A DNA stretch of 64,000 nucleotides, from the NCBI GenBank assembly GCA_028874335.1, contig JAPPJY010000009.1, forward strand, positions 62,001 through 126,000. Reading direction: 5' to 3'. The notes beneath the pieces are model-generated. The model was not told where the DNA came from. It was given only the letters and a program-made list of their open reading frames with translations, and did not search any database. This DNA comes from Gemmatimonadota bacterium. GTDB taxonomy: Bacteria > Latescibacterota > UBA2968 > GCA-2709665. This document shows, piece by piece, positions 18,447 through 27,028 of this stretch (position 1 is its first letter; each line of letters opens with the position of its first letter). Both the position numbers and the translations under genes were made by a program.

Positions 18447-19846
18447 TACGAATCCTCCAGCTGAGCCGCCGTCGACTTGACGGCGTCGTAGGTTGCTGAC
18501 TCGTAGAGCCTCCGCAGAGGACTCAGAAGCATCAGCAGGACCGATTGGCGGTCCGTCATGATCTCCGCGGTGCCCTTCATGCCGAACAGGAGCGGCTTCT
18601 CCTGTCCCTTTACGTTCACGGTGGTATCTTCCAATTCGACGACACCCCTGAAAACCGGTCCGACAGTCTCGTCGATGACGGCATCCGGCGAGATTTGTTT
18701 GAGCCACCCGCGTTTGATTCCGAAATCCTGGAACGCGAAGGCGTCGTATTTCAGCTTCACGATCTGACCCGGCTTCAGCAAGCCCACGTCCTTGTTCAAT
18801 ACCGTAAGTTCGGCGACGATCGGAGCGGACGCCGGCGCGACCGAAACCAGCGGCTGCCCTTTGCTGATAACCTGTCCGAGCGCATTCACCTCCACCCGCG
18901 TTACAATGCCGGATTCCGGCGCCAGTATGAGGTCCGACTCTGCTTCCAGCCGCCGGTCGACGCGTTTGCGCGCCTGCTCCAATCTCAATCGCGCGGTTTC
19001 GTACGCGTGTTTCATCTTTGCGGCCTCGCGTCCGTGTGCGATTCGCGTCTCCAGAATCTGACGCTTGAGGTCCTGGACAGCCGTCTCGTTCCTGTAGGTT
19101 TCCGACATGCGTCCCGGAAGCGCCGCGAGTGCGCTCAGGTACCGAACACGCGCCTTGTTGATGTCCACCCTGCTGATCAGCTTCCTCTGGAACAGCGTCT
19201 TCTGCTGAAGATAGTCTTGCTTCAAATGATCGATTTCGGCCTGCCTGAAGCCGATCTGCGCCTGCAGTTCCGCCTCGGAATTGTCACTTCCGGATCCTTC
19301 GTCATCACCCGCGTCGCCCTGGTAATCCTTGAGGGCATTCTGATGCGCGGCCATAAACCGCTGCAGAACGGCCAGTCTCTTTTCGAGCGAAGCGATCGTT
19401 TCCCTGTTCAATTCCGACCTCCGGGGCAATACCTGTTTGAAGTCGTATCCGGCCTGTTGATACGCCATTTCCGCCTGTTCCAGTTCTCGAAGGTCTCCCC
19501 AGGTTTCCCACGACTTCAGCTTGAACAGCAGCTGGCCCTCTTCGATCCGGTCGCCTTCCCTGACGCCGATGTGCTCGATCTCGCCTCCGCGACGCGCCTG
19601 CAACGTCTTCACCTTCCCCAACGGCACCAGTCGAAATGGCGCCGACGCCACAACGTCCACCTTGCCCCGCCACGCCCACACCACCGCGATCCCGACAAAC
19701 AGAAGAACGACGTAGAGCAGCGCCCGACCCCAGAACGGCCTCAGCGACCCGAAAAACGCCTGCATCTCCTCCGAGGCGTGCTCCCGCGCGGGCGGATGCA
19801 TCGGCGACGACGCTCCCGAAGACGCCAATTGTCGCGGTTCCGCCAT
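18446..19846 (-). CDS. HlyD-family membrane fusion protein (region A exporter)
   Basis: A 466-residue periplasmic adaptor for the ABC exporter encoded just upstream. A cytoplasmic N-terminal stretch of about 37 residues leads to one transmembrane helix (residues 38-59, WGRALLYVVLLFVGIAVVWAW). Then come the lipoyl half-motif (GGEIEHIGVREGDRIEEGQL), a long coiled coil (about 120-300), and the second lipoyl half (SGIVTRVEVNALGQVISKGQ). The C-terminal beta-barrel has LKPGQIVKLKYDAFAFQDFG. GAGGAG lies upstream of the start. It follows the exporter by 27 bases and overlaps the isomerase by one base, so these three genes form one operon. The outer-membrane partner is not encoded nearby. Confidence 0.92.
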   Translation of the reverse strand: MAEPRQLASSGASSPMHPPAREHASEEMQAFFGSLRPFWGRALLYVVLLFVGIAVVWAWRGKVDVVASAPFRLVPLGKVKTLQARRGGEIEHIGVREGDRIEEGQLLFKLKSWETWGDLRELEQAEMAYQQAGYDFKQVLPRRSELNRETIASLEKRLAVLQRFMAAHQNALKDYQGDAGDDEGSGSDNSEAELQAQIGFRQAEIDHLKQDYLQQKTLFQRKLISRVDINKARVRYLSALAALPGRMSETYRNETAVQDLKRQILETRIAHGREAAKMKHAYETARLRLEQARKRVDRRLEAESDLILAPESGIVTRVEVNALGQVISKGQPLVSVAPASAPIVAELTVLNKDVGLLKPGQIVKLKYDAFAFQDFGIKRGWLKQISPDAVIDETVGPVFRGVVELEDTTVNVKGQEKPLLFGMKGTAEIMTDRQSVLLMLLSPLRRLYESATYDAVKSTAAQLEDS

Positions 19847-19873
19847 CGGACCGGCTCCTCGTCAGCCCCAGGC

Positions 19874-22800
19874 TTACGTCACCTGCAACTGCTGGCTGCA
19901 CATGTGATAGTAAAGACCCCGTCGAAGCATCAGTTCTTCGTGCGTGCCCGTGTCGAGAATGTGGCCCTTTTCCATGACGAGAATCGTGTCCGCATCCCTT
20001 ACCGTACTCAGACGATGGGCGATGACCAGGGACGTACGGTTTTCCAGGAACAGCGCCAGATTGGATTGGATCGCAGCCTCCGAGTCCGTATCCAGCGCGT
20101 TTGTCGCTTCGTCGAAGATCAGTATTCCCGGATCGCGGTACAGGGCGCGCGCGATCGCGACCCGCTGGCGCTGGCCGCCGGACAATCCGATTCCTTGCTC
20201 GCCCACCTTCGTCTCGTATCCCAGGGGCATCTCGTTTACGAAGTCGTGGACGCATGCCAATTTCGCGACTTTCAGGAGGCGGTCCATATTCGCGTCCGGT
20301 TCTCCGACCGCGATGTTCTCCGCAATGGTGCCGCTGAAGAGAAAGGAGTCCTGCATGACCATGCCCACCTGGCGGCGAAGCCAGTGAGGATCGAAATCGC
20401 GCATATCCATCCCGTCCAGCAGCACGCGCCCTTCCGTGGGGTCGAACAGGCGGGGCACGAGCTTGACGAGCGTGGTCTTTCCGGCACCGCTGCGGCCGAC
20501 GATGGCGACCTTTCGTCCGGGCTTCAGTTCCAGGTCGATGTTGTTCAAAACGTAGGGTTCATCGGTTCCAACGCCGTACCTGAAGAACACGTTTTCGAAA
20601 ACCAGACGGCCTTCAACCTGCGTCAGTCTCAGGCCGTGTCCCCGCTGGCGCGCACTCTCCATCTTCGAGTCATAGACGTCATTCAGCCTGTCCAGGGCGA
20701 CCCGGGCCTCCTGAACCTCGGGCCACACGCTGATCAATCCCATAATGGGTCCCATCACGTTGCCGATGAGGGCGTTGAACGCCATCAATTGACCGACGGA
20801 CAACTCCCCTTCGATCACCAGGGAGGCGCCATACCATAGGATTACCGTGGAACTCAGGAGATTGATCATACTTCCGCCCGCACCGAACAGCATCTCCATT
20901 TTCAGCCGTCTGAATCCAATCTGGATTTCCCTGGTAAATTTGCCCTCCCACTGCCATCTCGTTACCCGTTCGACAGCTTCGGATTTCACCACGTCGATCC
21001 CGTGCAGCGAATCGATCAGGACGGACGACTGTTCCGCACGGGCGAGAAATGCACGCTGGCTGAAGGACTTCAGAATCGGGGTATAGATCAGCGTCAGCCC
21101 TACGGAGAGCGGCACGAAGATCAACATCACGAGCGTCAACTCCCAATTGTAGTAGAACATCAGCCCGAGATAGACGAACAACATGATAAAATCGAGTATC
21201 GCCGAAATGGTCGTGTCGGTGAAGAGCCGCTGGATCGTCGCGTTTTCCTTGAATCGCGTGGTCAGATCGCCGGTTCGGCGCAGCGCGAAGAACCGCATGG
21301 ACAGGCCCAGCAGATGACGGTAGAACCGGGACAACATCGTCAGGCTCAGCCTGGCGCTGATATATCCAATCAGATACGCGCGCAGCGTCGATGTACCCAT
21401 CTGGAAGAGCGCCACGACCACCATACCCGCCAGCATCAGGTTCAGAAGATCCTCGTCGTGATGCACCAGCACCTGGTCGACGATCGTCTGCGTGAAAACC
21501 GGCGAGGCAAGGCCGAAGAGGCTGAGTACCAGGGACGCCAGCAGGACCTCGACCAGAATGCCCGTATAGGGCTTTATCAGAGGGATGAAACGCTTGAAGG
21601 ACGACTTCGAGGGTTCATTCTCCGCCACCTGATCCGTGTATTCAAGGAGCAAGGCCATGTTGGTCCAGCTCTTCTCGAACTCCTCCCGAGCCAACCTGCG
21701 GACGCCAATACCGGGATCCGCGATTCTCACGTCTTTCCTGTTGATCTCATACAAGACCACGAAATGGTTGCCTTCCCAGTGCAGAATCGCCGGCAATTCC
21801 GTTCGCATCAGCGCTTCGTAACCCGTGCGCACGCCCCGCGTGACAAATCCAAGCGTCTCCGCCGCTTCTGCCAGCGCCGCCATCGACGTGCCGTCCCGCG
21901 ACACGTTGCACATGTCCCGCAGCCGGTTCAGCCCGATCGGCATCCTGTAATACTTGCAGATCATCCCCAGACACGCTGCCCCGCAGTCGGACTGATCGTG
22001 CTGTTTCAGGAACGGAAAACGAAACGCCGTCGATGTTCTGTGCTGCTCGACAGATGCCCTGGAATTCGGGACATCGTATGGCCCGCCGTTCGCCGCAACG
22101 GCGTTGTTCACCGCCGCCGTTTCCACGTGGTCGTGAATTCCGTCCGATTGAATCTCGCGGGAAATCGACATGTCCGGTCCCGGTTCCCGGTACAATCGCC
22201 GGGCCATCTCCCTCAAGGGTGTCAATGCAGGGATTGATTGACTCAGGCTTTCCAGGTCAGGCTTTTCCAAGAGGTAGATAACGCTGTTGACCCGGCTGCG
22301 GATCGTCCGTGAGACGCCCACAGTAGAATCCGTCTCTTCGAAAAAATCCCCGGCGTCCAGAGAGTGCGTGCTTCCGTCCTCGAGAATCACGTCCATCTCG
22401 CCGCTGCCCACCACGCAGAAACGCCCGCTCGAGTGACCGGATTGCGTGAACAACGCGCCCTCTGCGACCTCCTCTCGCTTCAGACGTTGGAATAACTCCC
22501 GCATGCCATCCCCGGAAACGGACCCCTTCAGATACCTCGTGAAGTCCCGGTACGCGATATTCGCAACCCGATCCTGCAGATACGCCTCCAGCTCCGGCTC
22601 CCTCTTCAATACATCGAGGAATATATCCCGCGACACCTTCAGCACCACGGAGTCCTCCGCGACTCGCACCGCAGCCCGATGTCCCTGCCCCGTCAACAGC
22701 GCGCCCTCGCCAAAGTGGTCGCCGCCATAAAGAAAGCCCACGGTTTCAGGTTGGACGTCCGTATTCCGTTTGATTACTCGCAGCCGGCCCGATTTTACCA

Positions 22801-22909
22801 TGTATAACGCATCGCCAGGCGCCCCTTGTACAATTACAACTTCCCCAAAGCGAAACCTTATGGATTCCGCCTGAATCGACGACTGAGAAAAGTGGGTGAC
22901 GACGTCCAT
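19874..22909 (-). CDS. C39 peptidase ABC exporter with two N-terminal cNMP-binding-like domains
   Basis: At 1011 residues, this exporter would cleave double-glycine leaders and transport the cargo. Two cyclic-nucleotide-binding-like folds come first (about 18-105, with FGEGALLTGQGHRAA, and 135-225, with DAGDFFEET). A C39 peptidase follows, with Cys309 in QSDCGAACLG, His382 in EGNHFVVLY and Asp398 in IADPG. A six-helix transmembrane domain (about 445-715) precedes the ATPase: Walker A GRSGAGKT (805-812), signature LSGGQ (909-913), Walker B ILIFDEAT and H-loop IAHRLS. The layout resembles cyanobacterial HetC-type proteins. It heads the operon with hlyD and the isomerase; the precursor candidates lie 2.5-3.4 kb upstream on the same strand. 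Confidence 0.93.
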   Translation of the reverse strand: MDVVTHFSQSSIQAESIRFRFGEVVIVQGAPGDALYMVKSGRLRVIKRNTDVQPETVGFLYGGDHFGEGALLTGQGHRAAVRVAEDSVVLKVSRDIFLDVLKREPELEAYLQDRVANIAYRDFTRYLKGSVSGDGMRELFQRLKREEVAEGALFTQSGHSSGRFCVVGSGEMDVILEDGSTHSLDAGDFFEETDSTVGVSRTIRSRVNSVIYLLEKPDLESLSQSIPALTPLREMARRLYREPGPDMSISREIQSDGIHDHVETAAVNNAVAANGGPYDVPNSRASVEQHRTSTAFRFPFLKQHDQSDCGAACLGMICKYYRMPIGLNRLRDMCNVSRDGTSMAALAEAAETLGFVTRGVRTGYEALMRTELPAILHWEGNHFVVLYEINRKDVRIADPGIGVRRLAREEFEKSWTNMALLLEYTDQVAENEPSKSSFKRFIPLIKPYTGILVEVLLASLVLSLFGLASPVFTQTIVDQVLVHHDEDLLNLMLAGMVVVALFQMGTSTLRAYLIGYISARLSLTMLSRFYRHLLGLSMRFFALRRTGDLTTRFKENATIQRLFTDTTISAILDFIMLFVYLGLMFYYNWELTLVMLIFVPLSVGLTLIYTPILKSFSQRAFLARAEQSSVLIDSLHGIDVVKSEAVERVTRWQWEGKFTREIQIGFRRLKMEMLFGAGGSMINLLSSTVILWYGASLVIEGELSVGQLMAFNALIGNVMGPIMGLISVWPEVQEARVALDRLNDVYDSKMESARQRGHGLRLTQVEGRLVFENVFFRYGVGTDEPYVLNNIDLELKPGRKVAIVGRSGAGKTTLVKLVPRLFDPTEGRVLLDGMDMRDFDPHWLRRQVGMVMQDSFLFSGTIAENIAVGEPDANMDRLLKVAKLACVHDFVNEMPLGYETKVGEQGIGLSGGQRQRVAIARALYRDPGILIFDEATNALDTDSEAAIQSNLALFLENRTSLVIAHRLSTVRDADTILVMEKGHILDTGTHEELMLRRGLYYHMCSQQLQVT

Positions 22910-23232
22910 AGTTCCTTTCCCGAAATGGAAGGATTATTGGCGTTTCCGGATGTAGATCGATTTCCAACCGAGGGCGATTCGCCGGTTTCCAGGGATCCTT
23001 CCTGCGGGGGACCCGGAATTTTCCGGCTCCGAGGGGCAGCCCTCTACACGGCGCTCAGAATTCAATCATCATTGCCGTTCCTGTAGTCCGTGGATTCTTT
23101 CCGGTATATACTATATTTAATATTTATACATACTATAAATAATATGTTTATGTACATTGCCGACCGATCGCAAGGCCTGAGGACCCACTTACCGATGTGA
23201 CGTGATTGGGGCTAAGATCAACCGGCCAGACC
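22910..23232. promoter_or_regulatory. AT-rich promoter/operator region of the exporter operon
   Basis: This 323-base gap precedes the exporter gene and contains a run of about 50 nearly pure A/T bases (23100-23150), sharply unlike the GC-rich surroundings. In it, TATTTATA-CATAC-TATAAATA (23121-23141) is a perfect dyad with 8-base arms, a plausible operator overlapping the promoter. No gene is seen. Confidence 0.5.
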
Positions 23233-24072
23233 CTACAATGCATCCAACCGGGGTTCTACTTGCGGTTCCTGGGCCTCGGAAATGTGATGCGTCTGTTTCG
23301 AAATCCGGTAAAACCACCACAGTCCAAGCGCAGCCAACGCTATCCCGGATGCAGTCCACCACCACGGATTGAATGCAACTTCGTTTATGTCGCCTGAAAT
23401 GTCCAGATGACGCGTGTAAAAATGCAGTATGGTCACGGCGATGAGGTTGTTCAGAGCGTGCCCAAACAACGCGGGCAACAGTGACCCGGTACGGATTACC
23501 CACCAGGCCCAGACCACGCCCGATATGACAATCGGCACAAGTCGCCAGAGGTCGAAATGCATCGCACCAAACAGAACCGACGTCCAGACAACGGCGGAGA
23601 CTCTTGTATAGTGCGCCAGAAGGCCGCTCAGGAAGATGCCCCTGAAGAGCAATTCTTCGCTCAGAGGTGCGACGACCACCGCCCCGAACAAGGCCGACGG
23701 AAACGACGTTCTTCTCAAGATCTCCGATCGATAGATCTCCTGCATCCACTCAGGCACAGGAACGACGCGAATCACCACTTTCATCAATTCAGTATCAAGC
23801 AACCCCAGGCCGACTACCGAAATTGCAACGCAGGGCCATACCCGCAAATCAAAATCCGTGTTGAAGAGACGCCGAACGTAATCCCAGTCGAGGTCGGTGC
23901 GACGGGACACGTAACCCAGAATTACAGCGAAGCTCAACAATGACAGGATTCCCAATACGAAATCGTCCTCGAACTGCCAGCCCGCAATCGCCGCAGCCAC
24001 TGCCAGCATTACGAAAGCGAGCATGAGTAGAAACAGTAGCCAGATCGTCTGGGTCAGGTTTGGATATGCCAT
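23233..24072 (-). CDS. CPBP (CAAX/Abi) intramembrane protease A3
   Basis: The third CPBP paralogue in region A, 279 residues from the ATG at 24072. I choose that start because it gives the N-terminus MAYPNLTQTIWLL shared with A1 and A2; the frame extends ten codons further to 24102. Motifs are EELLFRGIF, FGAMHFDLW and HALNNLI. The D in place of N in the HxNPW context, and lower similarity elsewhere, make it the most diverged copy. It sits between the exporter promoter and the small membrane and precursor genes, apart from A1/A2. This fits a separate immunity or processing partner for another peptide. Confidence 0.85.
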   Translation of the reverse strand: MAYPNLTQTIWLLFLLMLAFVMLAVAAAIAGWQFEDDFVLGILSLLSFAVILGYVSRRTDLDWDYVRRLFNTDFDLRVWPCVAISVVGLGLLDTELMKVVIRVVPVPEWMQEIYRSEILRRTSFPSALFGAVVVAPLSEELLFRGIFLSGLLAHYTRVSAVVWTSVLFGAMHFDLWRLVPIVISGVVWAWWVIRTGSLLPALFGHALNNLIAVTILHFYTRHLDISGDINEVAFNPWWWTASGIALAALGLWWFYRISKQTHHISEAQEPQVEPRLDAL

Positions 24073-24241
24073 AGAGTTCTCGTCAGGATCTGTGGCCGTC
24101 ATAGATCGATCGCAGTCAGTGCGGTCCAGGAAGACGCGGCGGTACCGCCCTTACGGAACTTCGGCGAATTCACCTATGCATTCTCCCCGCCCCTCAGGAG
24201 CCCCGGAACAGCTTCCCCATCACCCTGTCCGCCCAATTCCA

Positions 24242-24454
24242 TTATGGCTTCAATATCCTGTAGGACACGGCGATCAGTCCTCCGGCCAAACCACCACTGA
24301 TGCCGTGAAGTCCGCGTCGACTCCACTCTGGAAAGGCATTTTCAAATAGTGGAATCAATTGAGGCGCTACGAAAATCGTCCAACATATGAGTAATAGGAC
24401 GGAGCCGAACAAACTGCCCTGCCGCGTGTCGGAAAAGAAATACCTGCGGTTCAT
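24242..24454 (-). CDS. small two-helix membrane protein
   Basis: A 70-residue protein with a good ribosome site (GGGAG, 8 bases before the ATG). The first membrane helix is about residues 15-37 (LFGSVLLLICWTIFVAPQL) and a second glycine-rich one covers about 49-66 (LHGISGGLAGGLIAVSY). It lies among precursor and CPBP genes on the same strand. Small membrane proteins of this size often act as immunity factors beside bacteriocin genes. The GISGG resembles a leader cleavage site, but an N-terminal membrane helix argues against a secreted precursor. I do not recognise a family. Confidence 0.55.
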   Translation of the reverse strand: MNRRYFFSDTRQGSLFGSVLLLICWTIFVAPQLIPLFENAFPEWSRRGLHGISGGLAGGLIAVSYRILKP

Positions 24455-24558
24455 TCGGGATCTCCCGTTCTGCGGCTTTTCGTCACCTTGTACATCGGAG
24501 GTATGGTAGAGCGTCGGGAACGATCAACACCCAGGAACGTGAGCTCGCATTCGAACTT

Positions 24559-25371
24559 CTAGCGTGCGGGTGTCTCCCCTGCGGGAAATATGGTGAAACC
24601 CACTTCTGACAAATGGTCCTGAATCCAACTGTCGTTGTCATACCTGCGAGCCTTGAAAAAAACCATCACATCCCCCGCGCCCCCGGCAAACGTGGCGCAT
24701 AGTAGCAAGACCGACCAGATCGCCGGATCAAACGACAAAATTAAAACCGCGGCAGGTGTTGTTGCAATTAAGGGCAAGAGCGCGACTGCACGGTATGCGC
24801 TCAGTGTCATCAGTTGGTCAGCGTGGCAGTAGAAGGCCATTAATCGCACGTTGATTCCAAAGTGCAGCGATCTGAATGGAACTTTTCCCCACGCCATCGC
24901 GGCAATTCCGTGAAGCGCTTCGTGAATCACAAACAAGGCGATTAATCCTCCAATCAGTTTCCATAGATCGACCAGAGAAAATCGCAGTTCTATTGCCCAC
25001 GGAAGCAAGGCATCCAAACCGATGGCAGACATTCCCGTAATCCAGAACATCAAAAAGCATAAACTGTGCATCTCTTGTTTTTCAAGAATCACTTCGGTGA
25101 CGTTAGAATCCTGGCCTGGTTGAATTTCGCAGGGGCTCGACTCAAGCAACCCGCGGACCGCGCTCACCATTACCGCTGCAGTTTCATAGAGCTTTTTTCG
25201 CAAGATTATAAACAAGACTGCCTGGCTCACCAGGACCGCTGTCATGATGGCAAGATTAATTTGAATGACGTATCTGAGAATCAGCAAAGCAGGCAAAACG
25301 GAAAACAGCGTGTACGATATGGCCGCGAAGACCCAACCCCTCCGCGATCGTGTGTGGATGATGTCCTTCAT
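24559..25371 (-). CDS. DUF3267-like putative zincin membrane protein
   Basis: A 270-residue membrane protein with about six hydrophobic segments. It carries HEALHG, the HExxH zinc-protease signature as found in DUF3267 proteins, inside a helix (VIHEALHGIAAMAW). A downstream HFGINVRLMAFYCHAD segment could give the third ligand. The ATG has GGAGG 7 bases upstream. It follows the 94-residue precursor gene by 77 bases, with a strong hairpin between them. A site-2-protease-like cut in peptide maturation, or protection of the producer, would fit. The substrate is inference only. Confidence 0.7.
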   Translation of the reverse strand: MKDIIHTRSRRGWVFAAISYTLFSVLPALLILRYVIQINLAIMTAVLVSQAVLFIILRKKLYETAAVMVSAVRGLLESSPCEIQPGQDSNVTEVILEKQEMHSLCFLMFWITGMSAIGLDALLPWAIELRFSLVDLWKLIGGLIALFVIHEALHGIAAMAWGKVPFRSLHFGINVRLMAFYCHADQLMTLSAYRAVALLPLIATTPAAVLILSFDPAIWSVLLLCATFAGGAGDVMVFFKARRYDNDSWIQDHLSEVGFTIFPAGETPAR

Positions 25372-25404
25372 CCGGGACCTCCAGTGTTGTGTCTATTGGT
25401 CTTT

Positions 25405-25439
25405 GTGGGATAGGAGCGAATAAATCGCACCTATCCCAC
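25405..25439 (-). other. strong mRNA hairpin between precursor 1 and the DUF3267 gene
   Basis: GTGGGATAGGAGCGA and TCGCACCTATCCCAC form a 15-base stem with one mismatch around the loop ATAAA. There is no T-run on either side, so it is not a classic terminator. It starts 10 bases after the precursor stop codon on the transcript. It could stabilise the precursor mRNA or limit read-through, giving more peptide than downstream protein. Confidence 0.6.
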
Positions 25440-25448
25440 GCACGAAAC

Positions 25449-25733
25449 CTAACGGCGTCCAGGTGGCCTTGTGTTGCACGTACAGCTATTGCACCCGTTG
25501 TTTGGCGCAATCTCAGCGAGAACCACTCCAACAGCGATAGCAGTAACTGCACCCGCTACATACGGCGCAGCGGCTTTTGCAGCCAAGATGACGAATGGTA
25601 AAATCACGATTCCGCCCTGTGTGTCTTTCATTTGTCCACTTTCGAGCAATTCTTCCTGCCGCTGCAGTGGGTTGCAGGCTACAGGCATATGGCCAGCATT
25701 TGTCACCACCGGATTAACCAATGCATGAGTCAT
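25449..25733 (-). CDS. double-glycine precursor peptide 1 (bacteriocin-like)
   Basis: A 94-residue peptide from the ATG at 25733, with AGGAGG 6 bases upstream; the open frame to 25823 has no such site. The first 41 residues look like a leader ending EELLESGQMKDTQGG, the double-glycine type cut by C39 exporters. The remaining 53 residues are a hydrophobic Ala/Val/Gly-rich helix with small-xxx-small spacing (AAAPYVAGAVTAIAVG), then a tail with three clustered cysteines (CNSCTC) and a basic end (RPPGRR). This is typical of a class II or modified membrane-active peptide. The C39 exporter at 19874 is the likely partner. Family membership cannot be confirmed without a search. Confidence 0.75.
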   Translation of the reverse strand: MTHALVNPVVTNAGHMPVACNPLQRQEELLESGQMKDTQGGIVILPFVILAAKAAAPYVAGAVTAIAVGVVLAEIAPNNGCNSCTCNTRPPGRR

Positions 25734-26098
25734 GATGTCCTCCTGAAGGGTAAAATGGATTGTCCGCTTTTCAATGTCATGGTGTATTTTTCGATCCACC
25801 ACTGGGTTGGCTTTAGGACACATTCAAGCGTCAAGAAACCTGGTTTGAACCCTCAACACGACTTTGGGACCACGCTGGGGACACCTTAATCTACCGTTAA
25901 TTGAAGGCGGGCTCTTGGATTTCACCCTCATCCCCAATGTAATCCACTCTTCCAATTTTTCACGTCAATTGTTAACCGCTTTACAACGTGCAGGCGGGCA
26001 CCAATGGTTCCCTAACGAAGAGTCCCCGTGCATCTCCAGCGGACCCGTAGACATACAAATGGTCAAGTGACGCTTCCGCGTACGATGCCATTTGGTCC
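25734..26098. other. intergenic region between the two precursor genes
   Basis: 365 bases without a supported gene. The open frames are shadows without ribosome sites. It presumably holds the promoter of precursor 1 and the 3' end of precursor 2. I see no clear terminator or -35/-10 pair. Confidence 0.4.
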
Positions 26099-26302
26099 CT
26101 ACAGTGTACCAGACGGGACGTCTGGCTCCGGCAATGTTACGCCGAATATTTCTGCGACCAGGTTTCTAATGAGGCGCCCAAGCCCGGCGTCTCCACCGGA
26201 GATCTGCGCGGTCTGCGCGGCGGTCAAGACCTCCGTCTGAACAGGCAGCGTCGTCGGATTCTTCAGCGTGCCTAACGTGCTTGTTTCGAATCGTCTCTTC
26301 AT
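26099..26302 (-). CDS. double-glycine precursor peptide 2
   Basis: A 67-residue peptide with an almost ideal ribosome site, AAAGGAGGTGATT, 5 bases before the ATG at 26302; the frame extends to 26362 without support. Residues 1-37 read as a leader ending EVLTAAQTAQISGG, and the 30-residue core begins DAGLGRLIRNLVAEIFG, an amphipathic helix, then a Pro/Glu-rich end. There is no cysteine and no homology in sequence to precursor 1, so the two could act as a two-peptide pair or as independent products. The ideal Shine-Dalgarno suggests high expression, usual for precursor peptides. It is on the same strand as the exporter. Confidence 0.72.
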   Translation of the reverse strand: MKRRFETSTLGTLKNPTTLPVQTEVLTAAQTAQISGGDAGLGRLIRNLVAEIFGVTLPEPDVPSGTL

Positions 26303-27028
26303 GTCAATCACCTCCTTTCGTAGACATCCCGGCGACAACCGAACGATGCCGTTTCCTGACAAACCGTATGCTGCTGTGCATCGCCGAAATATCTTGATTT
26401 ACAAAGGGTTATGAGTGCCCTTTCGCGTTTCCTGGCACTCCCCCATTGGCACTGCTTCGACTGTGAATCAACGGAGACGTCGCGTGACCCTGTACGCTTG
26501 CATCCCGTGCCTCCGTCGACGCATTGGACTCGCAATGATTGTGCCACTCTTGATGCCGCGGGACCTAACTGTCTGGTATGCAAAAGAGAAAAAATCGCCA
26601 GCCTCCCTGCAGGCCGACGGTCGACGTCCTGTAGCTGAACGATGTGTTCCATTTCGCGTCACCCGGATGAAACCATGTTGCATTTTGCACCGCTCGAAAC
26701 CGGAGACGGAACGTCACCACACGAAAAAACACCGCTGGCAATAGCCACCGGTGTTTGTCTCCACAAAAACGGTCGGATGTATGAATTCAGCGCGCGTTCG
26801 ACGGGCAGTCGTCAGATGTCTGTGAAGTCGTCGAGAAACCCAGCGGGGTACGACCTGCCACGTTCGACATCCCGTAACTGTTGCCGAGGAGGGCGGATAT
26901 CGTTAAACTTGGAGACACCATCGCTGCGTACGCCGTGGTACGCACGCTTTTTGAATCTCTTCGAACGCCAGGGTTCTCAGGCGCGTTCCGTACCGTATCT
27001 GTTCACCACCCGCATCCCATCGAATTCC
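26303..27028. other. upstream region of region A, no gene called
   Basis: 726 bases between precursor 2 and gtrA-like DNA, with the two neighbours divergent. The open frame joined to the GtrA gene extends back to 26642 but loses protein character before 27029. It contains an orphan terminator-like hairpin at 26724-26755. I see no convincing promoter. Confidence 0.4.
26724..26755 (-). terminator. orphan rho-independent terminator
   Basis: AACACCGCTGGC-AATA-GCCACCGGTGTT gives a 12-base stem with one mismatch, flanked by AAAAAA on the left. On the minus strand this reads as stem then TTTTTT. No minus-strand gene ends into it from the right, so it may insulate region A or end an unseen small RNA. 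Confidence 0.6.

Noticed and set aside
18545..20839. 764-codon open frame on the plus strand opposite the HlyD and exporter genes
   Set aside because: Arg/His/Gln/Leu-rich shadow of GC-rich coding DNA, without a ribosome site; the minus strand holds clear motifs across the same region.
24242..24454. The 70-residue membrane protein as a third double-glycine precursor (ISGG)
   Set aside because: A membrane helix precedes the GG and only 15 residues follow it, unlike a leader-core peptide.
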